Of a stretch of 9,564 nt of DNA, positions 1 through 6,356 are shown in pieces. The notes beneath the pieces are model-generated. The model saw only the letters and a list, made by a program, of their open reading frames with translations. It did no database searches and was not told the DNA's origin. The stretch covers positions 1 through 9,564 of the forward strand of contig JAHRWI010000058.1 of the NCBI GenBank assembly GCA_019090225.1, given 5' to 3'. The position numbers were made by a program, and so were the translations under genes. Source of the DNA: Porticoccaceae bacterium. GTDB taxonomy: Bacteria; Pseudomonadota; Gammaproteobacteria; Pseudomonadales; Porticoccaceae. Positions within the stretch are counted from its first letter, which is position 1, and every line of letters begins with the position of its first letter.

Positions 1-371
1 TAAAAACCTGGTGGCCCTATCGCCACCTGGCCAATATCATGTTTGTCCATTACAACGATCTGTTAAAAGATCGGGGCGGGGAGATCAAACGTATTGCCGA
101 TTTTTTAGATATCGAAATGACGCCCGAGAGCCACAGGGAAATTACCGAACGATCATCCTTCGATTCGATGAAACAAAAAGCGCCTGAAGATATTCCCATG
201 GCCAAAACCTTCTTTGAAGGTGGCTCAGATATTTTTATTAATAAAGGCACCAATGGCCGTTGGAAGGATGTGATGACCCCGGCACAACTGACCCAGTACG
301 ACAAACGCATTAGTGAAGTGCTTAGTCCGGATTGCGCACAATGGCTGGAGCACGGTGGTGTATTTGATTAA
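1..371 (+). CDS. Sulfotransferase family protein, C-terminal part
   Basis: The reading frame is open from the left edge (codons begin at position 3), so this is the 3' end of a gene that starts outside the window; the ATG at 39 is internal. The translation opens with a WWPYRHLANIMFVHYNDL stretch, then a GEIKRIADFLDI segment, and carries NKGTNGRWK at 240-266. That last stretch matches the conserved [RK]KGxxGxWK element near the C terminus of PAPS-dependent sulfotransferases, which helps bind the 3'-phosphate of the cofactor. Proteins of this family move a sulfuryl group from PAPS to a hydroxyl or amine acceptor in the cytoplasm. The P-loop-like 5'-phosphosulfate site and the catalytic residues lie upstream and cannot be checked. 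The acceptor is unknown. The family call is secure; whether the gene is intact upstream is not. Confidence 0.85.
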   Translation, partial: KTWWPYRHLANIMFVHYNDLLKDRGGEIKRIADFLDIEMTPESHREITERSSFDSMKQKAPEDIPMAKTFFEGGSDIFINKGTNGRWKDVMTPAQLTQYDKRISEVLSPDCAQWLEHGGVFD

Positions 372-484
372 TTGCTAGTCAACACTATCGAAACAACTGG
401 AACTTTATAATCGTTACCTTTGAAAGCCATGCCATTGGGGGCGGCGGCACTCACGCTATCCATTGATCCAATAATATTTTCCAT
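368..484 (-). other. Possible small ORF or coding relic, antisense and convergent
   Basis: On the minus strand a frame stays open for about 69 codons, from near 577 down to a TAA at 368-370. That stop overlaps the sulfotransferase stop. The only ATG with a useful length behind it is at 484, giving 38 residues that end in YKVPVVSIVLTSN. The composition looks like an ordinary protein C terminus, with varied residues and no low complexity. However, there is no clear ribosome binding site, and the frame runs into a stop just past a run of nine C/G bases. It may be the tail of a decayed gene. I do not recognise the family, and chance openness is a real alternative. Confidence 0.2.
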
Positions 485-601
485 GGGTGAGATCGCAAGG
501 GTACTGTCTTTGGGAATAAGCGCGCGTGCCAGGTTGTGGCAGGCTATAAAACGAACTAGTCTTATCCCCCCCCCTGACTTTCACTGCGCGGTGTGCTGAT
601 T

Positions 602-1258
602 ATGACCGAGTCTGAGGCTTTTCTTGAGTGTCGATGTGGCGCCTGCCGAATCACCTTGTGTGACCCGACCGTGCGTTTCCACATTGAATGTCTGTGTTTT
701 GATTGCCGCCAAAGAGGTTTAATTTCTGCAAGCAAAAATCCAGGCAATTCGCTGCCCGACGCGGTTGCTAATTTTGAACGTGGGGTTGATCTGGTCTATT
801 TCGCGAACGCTTTAACGGTCGACGAAGCATCGCGAGAATTACTGGAATTCTCAAAGCTAAGGGCAGACGCGTTCAATACCACCATGATGTCTACATGCTG
901 CGGAACCCTGCTGTGTGGCACGCACCCACTTTACGAGGGTACGACAATTTCAGTGAACACCGACAGCTGCCTTGTCACAACGTCGTCGAACATGTCGTTA
1001 CAGGTCGTCGTGTTTGCTTGTGATATTCCAGATGAACACGCCGCACCGCTCGTGCGGCGCAGCACAGTGCCAGTGATCTTTTCTTTCTCCGAAGAATTTG
1101 AGAGTCCCGCGATAAAGGAATTTATGAGTGCTGTAACAGCACCGGTATCAGCCAGTGCAAGTGCTACGGCGACGACTAATTTTGAAAAATTGTGTGCTGC
1201 TAAACCACTCACCATTGATAATGCTTACTTTATAGAAAGCCGCGCAGGGAAGCCCTAA
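602..1258 (+). CDS. GFA/CENP-V-like cysteine-rich zinc-binding protein
   Basis: This is a product of about 218-221 residues. Numbered from the GTG at 593, it has CxCGxC at Cys13/15/18, CLCFDC at Cys33/35/38, and STCCGTLLC at Cys102/103/108. The spacing resembles the Mss4-like fold of the GFA/CENP-V superfamily, whose cysteines bind structural and labile zinc; the best-known members act on S-hydroxymethylglutathione. The last motif is atypical: the usual FCxxCG has Ser100 at the first Cys position. The middle and C-terminal parts are less familiar and include an Ala/Ser/Thr-rich stretch near residues 185-195. An in-frame TGA at 575-577 bounds the start. GTG 593 and ATG 602 are both possible and neither has a strong ribosome binding site. 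I infer a zinc-binding protein, with no claim about its reaction. It is a cytoplasmic protein with no signal peptide, and appears to be transcribed alone. Confidence 0.6.
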   Translation: MTESEAFLECRCGACRITLCDPTVRFHIECLCFDCRQRGLISASKNPGNSLPDAVANFERGVDLVYFANALTVDEASRELLEFSKLRADAFNTTMMSTCCGTLLCGTHPLYEGTTISVNTDSCLVTTSSNMSLQVVVFACDIPDEHAAPLVRRSTVPVIFSFSEEFESPAIKEFMSAVTAPVSASASATATTNFEKLCAAKPLTIDNAYFIESRAGKP

Positions 1259-1330
1259 CAGCGGTTGATGGCAAGTAACAACGGCATACGCAGTGTTAAG
1301 AAAAGTATGGTAAAACCCCTATGTAATAGC

Positions 1331-1353
1331 CGCCTTCCAGGCGATTTTATTAT
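1331..1353 (+). terminator. Possible intrinsic terminator after the GFA-like gene
   Basis: CGCCT (1331-1335) and AGGCG (1339-1343) form a 5-bp stem with a three-base loop, followed directly by ATTTTATTAT. It lies about 70 bases after the stop codon at 1258 and before the dioxygenase gene. The stem is short, so it is only a moderate candidate. Confidence 0.4.
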
Positions 1354-1417
1354 CCTATGACACCAGCCCTCTGATACTAGCCCTCTAACAACTACTTGGG
1401 AATTTGTTCTCCTCGCA

Positions 1418-2089
1418 ATGATGAAACGCTTTGATCGAAGATTTGTACTTAAAGCTCTGACCTATTCGGGACTAAGCTGTTTGGGTATAGGATGGAGCCT
1501 TCGAGCCTCTGGTTCTCGGAGCGACCGTAAATTAGAAATTACACCCTCTGAAATTGAGGGGCCTTTTTATCCGAGGGTCAAACGGAAAGACAAGGATTTT
1601 GATTTAACACGTATAGAGGGGCGCTCTGGCGTGGCAAAAGGAAAGCACATCATTGTCGAAGTCCAGATAACAGATATTGAGGGCAATGGTATCGAAGATG
1701 CACTGGTTGATTTATGGCAGGCTGCTGCATCAGGAAAGTACAACCATCCCCGTGATCCTAACCCTGCGGAGTCTGATCCTGATTTTCAGGGCTGGGCACT
1801 CGCCGTTACAGGAAGTGAAGGTAAGTTGCGTTTTAAGACGGTTATGCCAGGTGCTTACCCTGCTGCGCCCGGCTGGCAAAGACCGCCTCATATACATTTT
1901 AAGGTGTCGAGCGCAGGATACGAGTCGCTGACGACTCAGATGTATTTCGCCGGTCAGCCCTTAAATAATCTTGATCACCTGTTGCGGCGAAAACGCAAGG
2001 AAGACCAGGTGCGGATGATCGCTTCCCGGCTGGCGGACAATCCCCAAACGTTTCTCCATCAATTAGTCTTGCAACAGTTAGTCTCTTAA
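1418..2089 (+). CDS. Twin-arginine-signalled intradiol ring-cleavage dioxygenase
   Basis: This 223-residue protein belongs to the intradiol dioxygenase family (protocatechuate 3,4-/catechol 1,2-dioxygenase type), which cleaves catecholic rings between the hydroxyls using Fe(III) and O2. All four expected iron ligands are visible: Tyr108 in GKYNHP, Tyr147 in PGAYPAAPGW, and His158 and His160 in RPPHIHFKV. EGPFYP (47-52) and MYFAGQPLNN (175-184) are also family hallmarks. The N terminus has a twin-arginine motif, DRRFVLK (6-12), followed by an uncharged stretch to about residue 28, so export of the folded metalloprotein through Tat is likely. ATG 1418 is followed at once by ATG 1421, and no strong Shine-Dalgarno site precedes them. 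The neighbours do not form an aromatic pathway and the gene stands alone, so the substrate is open. The family and iron site are seen directly; export is inferred. Confidence 0.85.
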   Translation: MMKRFDRRFVLKALTYSGLSCLGIGWSLRASGSRSDRKLEITPSEIEGPFYPRVKRKDKDFDLTRIEGRSGVAKGKHIIVEVQITDIEGNGIEDALVDLWQAAASGKYNHPRDPNPAESDPDFQGWALAVTGSEGKLRFKTVMPGAYPAAPGWQRPPHIHFKVSSAGYESLTTQMYFAGQPLNNLDHLLRRKRKEDQVRMIASRLADNPQTFLHQLVLQQLVS

Positions 2090-2110
2090 AAAGTTGCAAC
2101 GGTTCGTCTC
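2069..2110 (+). repeat. Imperfect 17-bp direct repeat spanning the dioxygenase stop
   Basis: TTGCAACAGTTAGTCTC (2069-2085) recurs as TTGCAACGGTTCGTCTC (2094-2110), with 15 of 17 bases identical and a 25-base offset. The first copy encodes the end of the dioxygenase and the second lies just past its stop. The offset is not a multiple of three, so it is not an in-frame protein repeat. Confidence 0.6.
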
Positions 2111-2140
2111 GAATAAAGCAAGCTCGTAAAAAACGCTAAT

Positions 2141-2172
2141 AAAAACGGCGGCTACGCTGTTGATTAAGCCGC
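2141..2172 (-). terminator. Intrinsic terminator ending the minus-strand gene block
   Basis: Read on the minus strand, GCGGCT (2172-2167) pairs with AGCCGC (2153-2148) across a 13-base loop, followed by CG and then TTTTT (2145-2141). The upstream arm contains the last codon or two and the first base of the stop of the CoA-racemase gene, so the hairpin begins inside the coding sequence. It sits between that gene and the convergent dioxygenase gene. On the plus strand no T-run follows the stem, so it should act mainly in one direction. Confidence 0.65.
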
Positions 2173-3342
2173 AGCGCTATCGTCTTCTATCGGCCCAGCC
2201 ACCGAATTTTTGGCTATCAAGGCATCAATTTCTGTCTGATCAAAGCCATTTTCTTCCAGTACCTGGCGGGTATCAACGCCCGACACCGGCGTAGGGCACT
2301 GAACTTCTTCTACCGTGCGGCTGAAACGTGGCGCGGGGGAGGGTTGCATCCAGCCGTCTCGCTCGGCAAATACTTTACGGGCAACGTTGTGGGGATGCTT
2401 TGGCGCTTCATCCATTGACAATACAGGGGCAAAACATATATCACTCTGCTCCAACAGTGCCGTCCACTCATCACGGGTTTTGGTTATAAATTTGGCGGCG
2501 ACGATCTCCTGACATTTCGGCCAATTTTCCTTGTTGAACTGCTGCTTAAACAGGGGGTCCTCGGCATCAAATCCTCCTCGCTTCATCAGGTCGGCATAAA
2601 ATTGCGGCTCAAAGGCACCCACAGATATGTATTCACCGTCGGAACATTCGTAGGTCTGATAAAAATGGGAGCCGCCATCAATAAAGTTTGTACCTCGGCC
2701 TTCGCTCCATAAACCCTGTGCGTGCATGCCATAGTTGGCTGCCATCAAAATAGCTGCGCCATCAAGCATGGCGACATCGACGACCTGTCCCTTACCCGAT
2801 TTCATTGATTCAATGATGCCGCCCATCACACCACCCCACAGCAACATGCCACCGCCGCCAAAATCACCCACCAGATTCAAAGGAATGGTCGGCTTTTCAT
2901 CTTTCGGACCGATGGCACCAAGCACTCCGCCCAGGGCAATGTAATTGATATCGTGGCCCACAGTATTAGCGAGAGGACCTTCCTGACCCCAGCCAGTCAT
3001 ACGGGCATAGACGATTTGCGGGCAGCGCGCCAGCACCTCATCTGGCCCCAGCCCCAGGCGCTCCATGACGCCTGGTCGAAAGCCTTCGAGCACTGCGTCA
3101 GCAGTTTCCATAAGGCGGTAAACCACTTCAATACCCTCTGGGTCTTTCAGGTTTACACGTATGGATTTGCGGCCGCGACCAAGGATATCAAAGGGCCTGT
3201 CCATGGCTAAACTGCCTGCCATACCAACGGCACGGTCGACACGAATAACCTCTGCACCCATATCTGCCAGCATCATGCCGGCATGGGGAACCGGGCCTAT
3301 GCCCGCTATCTCGATTATTTTCACACCTTTTAATGGGCCCAT
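2164..3342 (-). CDS. Alpha-methylacyl-CoA racemase (family III CoA-transferase fold)
   Basis: This 392-residue member of the CaiB/BaiF family is of the AMACR type, which inverts the 2-methyl stereocentre of branched acyl-CoA thioesters so that beta-oxidation can proceed. The residues known from the Mycobacterium tuberculosis enzyme MCR (His126, Asp156, Glu241) are each found four positions later: His130 in GHDINYI, Asp160 in NLVGDFGGGG, and Glu245 in VGAFEPQF. This favours a racemase over a true CoA-transferase, which would use a catalytic Asp differently. The N terminus, GPLKGVKIIEIAGIGP, is typical, and the length fits the family, with a slightly extended acidic tail ending in SAAA. The start is supported by AAAGGAG at 3357-3351, eight bases from the ATG. 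It is the last gene of the minus-strand block, 153 bases after an SDR gene, with a terminator over its stop. A role in side-chain or branched-chain breakdown is inferred. Confidence 0.88.
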   Translation of the reverse strand: MGPLKGVKIIEIAGIGPVPHAGMMLADMGAEVIRVDRAVGMAGSLAMDRPFDILGRGRKSIRVNLKDPEGIEVVYRLMETADAVLEGFRPGVMERLGLGPDEVLARCPQIVYARMTGWGQEGPLANTVGHDINYIALGGVLGAIGPKDEKPTIPLNLVGDFGGGGMLLWGGVMGGIIESMKSGKGQVVDVAMLDGAAILMAANYGMHAQGLWSEGRGTNFIDGGSHFYQTYECSDGEYISVGAFEPQFYADLMKRGGFDAEDPLFKQQFNKENWPKCQEIVAAKFITKTRDEWTALLEQSDICFAPVLSMDEAPKHPHNVARKVFAERDGWMQPSPAPRFSRTVEEVQCPTPVSGVDTRQVLEENGFDQTEIDALIAKNSVAGPIEDDSAAA

Positions 3343-3350
3343 AATTTGCT

Positions 3351-3357
3351 CTCCTTT
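3351..3357 (-). promoter_or_regulatory. Ribosome binding site of the CoA-racemase gene
   Basis: AAAGGAG on the minus strand lies eight bases before the ATG at 3342 and supports that start. Confidence 0.7.
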
Positions 3358-3495
3358 GTTTGTGTAGGTTTTTTATGCTTGTGTATGGTTGCTTATGTTC
3401 GCTGCCCTGGTGGGCGGATAGACTTATTGTTGCTTAAGTTCAGCCACAAGTTAATTGACTGCCCCGGTTCGGCATCGGCCCCAGTGAGCGCAGAG

Positions 3496-4269
3496 TTATC
3501 CCGCCTGGCGCCCACCATCGACGGGAATGTCGACCCCGGTGATATAGCTCGATTCGTCCGAGGCTAAAAATATCACCGCATAGGCGATGTCTTCGGGCTC
3601 ACCCGGGCGACCCATCGGCGTACCCTTGACCCAGCGGGCGACCGTTTCACTTGGGTCGCCACCCTTGTGCGTTCCCAGTACGCCTAAGCCAAGCGGCGTC
3701 TGGATGAGTCCGGGATGGATCGAATTGCAGCGAATTTTGGCCTCGCCGCGACCGCCGTGCAGCGCGACCGATTTGGTCATCTCCCAGACACCGGCTTTCG
3801 CTGCACCGTAAGCAACCATAGAAGGCGTGCCAAGCTTACCTGCCATCGACGATATATTGACGATTGAGCCACCGCCAGCTTCGCGCATTTCCGGCACAAT
3901 CGTGCGGCAGGCATAGAAAACGCTGTCCATATTAATGGCGATAATATTACGCCAGCCCTCGTCGCTTTCATGTTCGATGTCGGCATCATCAAGCGTTACC
4001 CAGCCAACATTGTTGACCAGCACGTTGATTAGGCCGAAGCGCTCTTTAGTTGCTGCGACAACTTTCGGCCAGCTCGCACTGTCGGTTACATCCTGCTCGA
4101 TGAACATGGCATTGTCGCCGAGCGAATCGGCGACCGCCTGGCCGTTCTCCACATTGATATCAGTGAAGGTCACTTTAGCTCCTTCAGCAACCATCATCTC
4201 TACCGTAGCCCGGCCGATACCGCGACCACCACCACTCAATATTGCCACCTTTCCGTCTAGTCTTCCCAT
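3496..4269 (-). CDS. Short-chain dehydrogenase/reductase, classical type
   Basis: This is a cytoplasmic NAD(P)-dependent oxidoreductase of the classical SDR family, 257 residues from ATG 4269; a GTG directly before it at 4272 would add one. Numbered from that GTG, it shows the nucleotide-binding SGGGRGIG (13-20), an acidic Asp38 at the end of the second strand (favouring NAD over NADP), and NNVG (87-90), where most relatives have NNAG. The catalytic tetrad Asn114, Ser142, Tyr155, Lys159 is complete. The end, LASDESSYITG...VDGG, is usual for the family. It probably interconverts a secondary alcohol and a ketone. It follows the aldo/keto reductase by 28 bases, so the two are probably co-transcribed. 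It is more distant from the two SDR genes further upstream than those are from each other. The substrate is not readable from sequence. Confidence 0.87.
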   Translation of the reverse strand: MGRLDGKVAILSGGGRGIGRATVEMMVAEGAKVTFTDINVENGQAVADSLGDNAMFIEQDVTDSASWPKVVAATKERFGLINVLVNNVGWVTLDDADIEHESDEGWRNIIAINMDSVFYACRTIVPEMREAGGGSIVNISSMAGKLGTPSMVAYGAAKAGVWEMTKSVALHGGRGEAKIRCNSIHPGLIQTPLGLGVLGTHKGGDPSETVARWVKGTPMGRPGEPEDIAYAVIFLASDESSYITGVDIPVDGGRQAG

Positions 4270-4297
4270 CACAGTTTTCCCGTTTCGTTTGTTATAA

Positions 4298-5248
4298 TTA
4301 TGCGCTGGCTTTTTCCAGCGTGTTCATAGCGTTCCCAGATAAGTCCAATTGCATGGATTTTTCGATATCTGCCCACTGCTCCAAACTGGTGGCGCTGACG
4401 ATGGGTGCACTAACGCTTGGCCGTGCAATCAGCCAGGCTAGCGCAACTTGTGTCGGCGTTGCCCCAAGATCACCCGCGACTTGATCCAGGGCGTCGAGGA
4501 TGTTCATACCGCGATCATCGAGTTTGCCTTTGACCATGCCGCCGCGCTGGCTGCCTTCAAGATCGGCTTTGCTACGATATTTGCCGGTCAGGAAACCCGC
4601 TGCCAGGGCAAAATAGGGAATAACACCCAGGCCGTTATCCACACAGGTCTTTTCCAACGATGATTCATAATCAGCGCGATCATAAAGATTGTACTGAGGT
4701 TGCAGGCTTTCATAGCGGACCAGGCCCTTATCCTTAGAAACCTGCAAGGCCTCGGCCAAACGTTCAGCACTATAATTCGATGCCCCGATGGCGCGGATTT
4801 TTCCCTCTTTGATCAGGTCGGTATAGGTCGACAGGGTTTCTTCCAGCGGCGTTTTGCGGTCATCCATGTGGGCCTGGTACAGATCGATATAATCGGTACC
4901 AAGACGTTTAAGCGAGGCATCCACCGAGCGAGTGATGTGACCCCGTGACAGGCCCTTGGCCTCAGGCCCCATCTCCATGCCGCATTTGGTGGCGATCAAC
5001 AACTTGTCGCGCTGTCCACCCCGGGCAAGCCATTTGCCGATCAGGTCTTCGGATTCACCACCTTTATGGCCCGGCACCCACGAGGAATAAACATCCGCGC
5101 TGTCGACCATGTTCAGGCCCGAGTCGATGAAGGCATCTAAGAGGTTGAGTGAAGTCGCCTCGTCTGCTGTCCAGTTAAACACATTGCCGCCAAATACCAG
5201 TGGCCCGACCTTTAAGCCCGAGCCACCTAAATCTTTGTGAGTTAGCAT
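4298..5248 (-). CDS. Aldo/keto reductase
   Basis: This 316-residue (alpha/beta)8-barrel oxidoreductase of the aldo/keto reductase superfamily is NADPH-dependent in most relatives and reduces aldehydes or ketones. The catalytic tetrad is intact: Asp49 and Tyr54 in DSADVY, Lys88 in LIATKCG, and His127 in YQAHMDD. Cofactor-site elements follow in the expected order: GASNYS, LQPQYNLYDR, and a C-terminal PIVSATSLEQ. The length is that of the bacterial Tas/YajO-like branch rather than the shorter AKR5 enzymes. The start has AGGA at 5260-5257, eight bases before the ATG. It is followed closely by an SDR gene and preceded by a 256-base gap containing a dyad, so it may have its own promoter. Together with the SDR genes it suggests several alcohol/carbonyl steps in one pathway. 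Confidence 0.87.
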   Translation of the reverse strand: MLTHKDLGGSGLKVGPLVFGGNVFNWTADEATSLNLLDAFIDSGLNMVDSADVYSSWVPGHKGGESEDLIGKWLARGGQRDKLLIATKCGMEMGPEAKGLSRGHITRSVDASLKRLGTDYIDLYQAHMDDRKTPLEETLSTYTDLIKEGKIRAIGASNYSAERLAEALQVSKDKGLVRYESLQPQYNLYDRADYESSLEKTCVDNGLGVIPYFALAAGFLTGKYRSKADLEGSQRGGMVKGKLDDRGMNILDALDQVAGDLGATPTQVALAWLIARPSVSAPIVSATSLEQWADIEKSMQLDLSGNAMNTLEKASA

Positions 5249-5347
5249 TTTTATATTCCTGTATGAGTTGGTTTTTTATTGTCGCGTTTTTATTAATGGG
5301 CTGAGATTGTTGTGTTTGGAAAGTCTGATGTTACTGAGGATGTTATT

Positions 5348-5375
5348 AAGATAGTTCAGTAAGCATAGAAAACAA
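5348..5375 (-). promoter_or_regulatory. Weak candidate promoter for the aldo/keto reductase gene
   Basis: On the minus strand, TTGTTT (5375-5370) and TATCTT (5353-5348) are 16 bases apart, about 100 bases before the aldo/keto reductase ATG. Each hexamer matches the sigma-70 consensus only partly, so this is suggestive at most. Confidence 0.2.
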
Positions 5376-5406
5376 AATTTAGCGCCGTCATAGATTGAGA
5401 AGGGCT

Positions 5407-5438
5407 ATGCCCCTAACCGTAAATACGGTCAAGGGCAT
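5407..5438. promoter_or_regulatory. 32-base symmetric dyad in the SDR-AKR gap
   Basis: ATGCCC (5407-5412) pairs with GGGCAT (5433-5438), and inside it ACCGT (5416-5420) pairs with ACGGT (5425-5429) around an AAAT loop. Both arms share one axis, and only two of the three intervening positions mismatch. No T-run follows on either strand, so it is not a plain terminator. A protein-binding operator, an RNA hairpin or an mRNA processing site between the upstream SDR gene and the aldo/keto reductase gene would all fit. Confidence 0.5.
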
Positions 5439-5504
5439 CAGGGTGGCTATGTAGAATCCTTCAAGGGGCTGTTTTTTATGAGTCGGGCAGGGTGGGCGGT
5501 TGCT

Positions 5505-6257
5505 TTATTTGGCCGTATAGCCACCATCTACCACGACTTCTGCGCCGTTAACAAAGGAGGATTCGTCCGAGGCCAGAAACAATACTGGGTAAGATAGCTC
5601 GACCGGTTCCGCCACCCGACCGAGGATGGTATTGGTGAGAATCGCATCAATAAAACCTGGATCCTGCATTACTCTGCTGGTGCCACGGGTGCGCACAGCA
5701 CCGGGGTGAACACTATTACAGCGAATATTATATTTGGCGTAATCAACGGCAATGGATTTGCTCAATACCCGCACTGCACCTTTGCCCGCCTGATAGGCAG
5801 CCTGGTTGGGCATGCCCGCGATACCAGAGATTGAGGAAATATTGACGATTGATCCGCCGCCAGCCGCCTGCATGGCCGGCAACATGATTTTGCAGCCTAA
5901 AAATATGCTTTTGGCGCAAACGTCCATGATTAGATTCCATTCTTCAAGCGTCGCGTCTTTGGCGCTTTTAAATGAGGCTATGGCGGCATTATTGACCAAT
6001 ATATCGGTTTTGCCATACTTCTCCATGGTGGCTGCAGCGACCTTGTGCCAGTCCGCTTCGTTGGCCACATCCTGGCCAACGAAGATGGCTTCGCCACCTC
6101 CCGCGACGATCTCATCGACTACTCGCTGGCCAGGCTCTTCACGACGATCTGTGACGACCAGACGCGCACCTTCCTGCGCAAACAGTTTGCAGTGAGATGC
6201 TCCCATGCCATCGCCGCCACCGGTGATAAGCGCAATTTTGCCTTCTAATCGGCCCAT
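5505..6257 (-). CDS. Short-chain dehydrogenase/reductase with Cys at the tetrad Asn position
   Basis: This is a 250-residue classical SDR. The start is placed at ATG 6257 (MGRLEGK) because GGAGG lies eight bases upstream and the paralogues begin the same way; an in-frame ATG at 6275 would add six residues. It shows TGGGDGMG (12-19), Asp37 at the end of strand two (NAD preference), NNAA (89-92), and Ser142, Tyr155 and Lys159. At position 114, where the Asn of the N-S-Y-K tetrad is expected, the sequence is MDVCAKSIFLG, so the residue is Cys (codon TGC). The best-matching relatives are cyclopentanol dehydrogenase or 3-alpha/20-beta-hydroxysteroid dehydrogenase-like enzymes, which suggests a secondary alcohol on a ring, but the substrate is an inference. 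It aligns without gaps to the broken SDR upstream and is probably its functional duplicate. A 248-base gap separates it from the next gene. Confidence 0.85.
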   Translation of the reverse strand: MGRLEGKIALITGGGDGMGASHCKLFAQEGARLVVTDRREEPGQRVVDEIVAGGGEAIFVGQDVANEADWHKVAAATMEKYGKTDILVNNAAIASFKSAKDATLEEWNLIMDVCAKSIFLGCKIMLPAMQAAGGGSIVNISSISGIAGMPNQAAYQAGKGAVRVLSKSIAVDYAKYNIRCNSVHPGAVRTRGTSRVMQDPGFIDAILTNTILGRVAEPVELSYPVLFLASDESSFVNGAEVVVDGGYTAK

Positions 6258-6265
6258 ATTTTTTT

Positions 6266-6270
6266 CCTCC
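6266..6270 (-). promoter_or_regulatory. Ribosome binding site deciding the SDR start
   Basis: GGAGG on the minus strand, eight bases before ATG 6257, favours that codon over the upstream in-frame ATG at 6275. The latter has a purine-rich GGGGA stretch but would add residues not shared with the paralogues. Confidence 0.65.
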
Positions 6271-6356
6271 AACATGCTCTTCCCCTTTTACTGCTGGGGC
6301 TTCGCTTAATCGATTGTTATTTAATTGCCATTGATCTTCCAGGTATGCAATTTTGC

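Noticed and set aside
562..747. Minus-strand ORF over the start of the GFA-like gene
   Set aside because: It is low in recognisable motifs and antisense to the cysteine-motif frame, which has clear zinc-site patterns.
3777..3992. Minus-strand frame-shifted ORF inside the third SDR
   Set aside because: It is a shadow of the SDR frame, as are the other overlapping frames within the SDR, AKR and racemase genes.
5461..5480. T-run at 5472-5477 as a plus-strand terminator
   Set aside because: No stem precedes it, and no plus-strand gene ends nearby.
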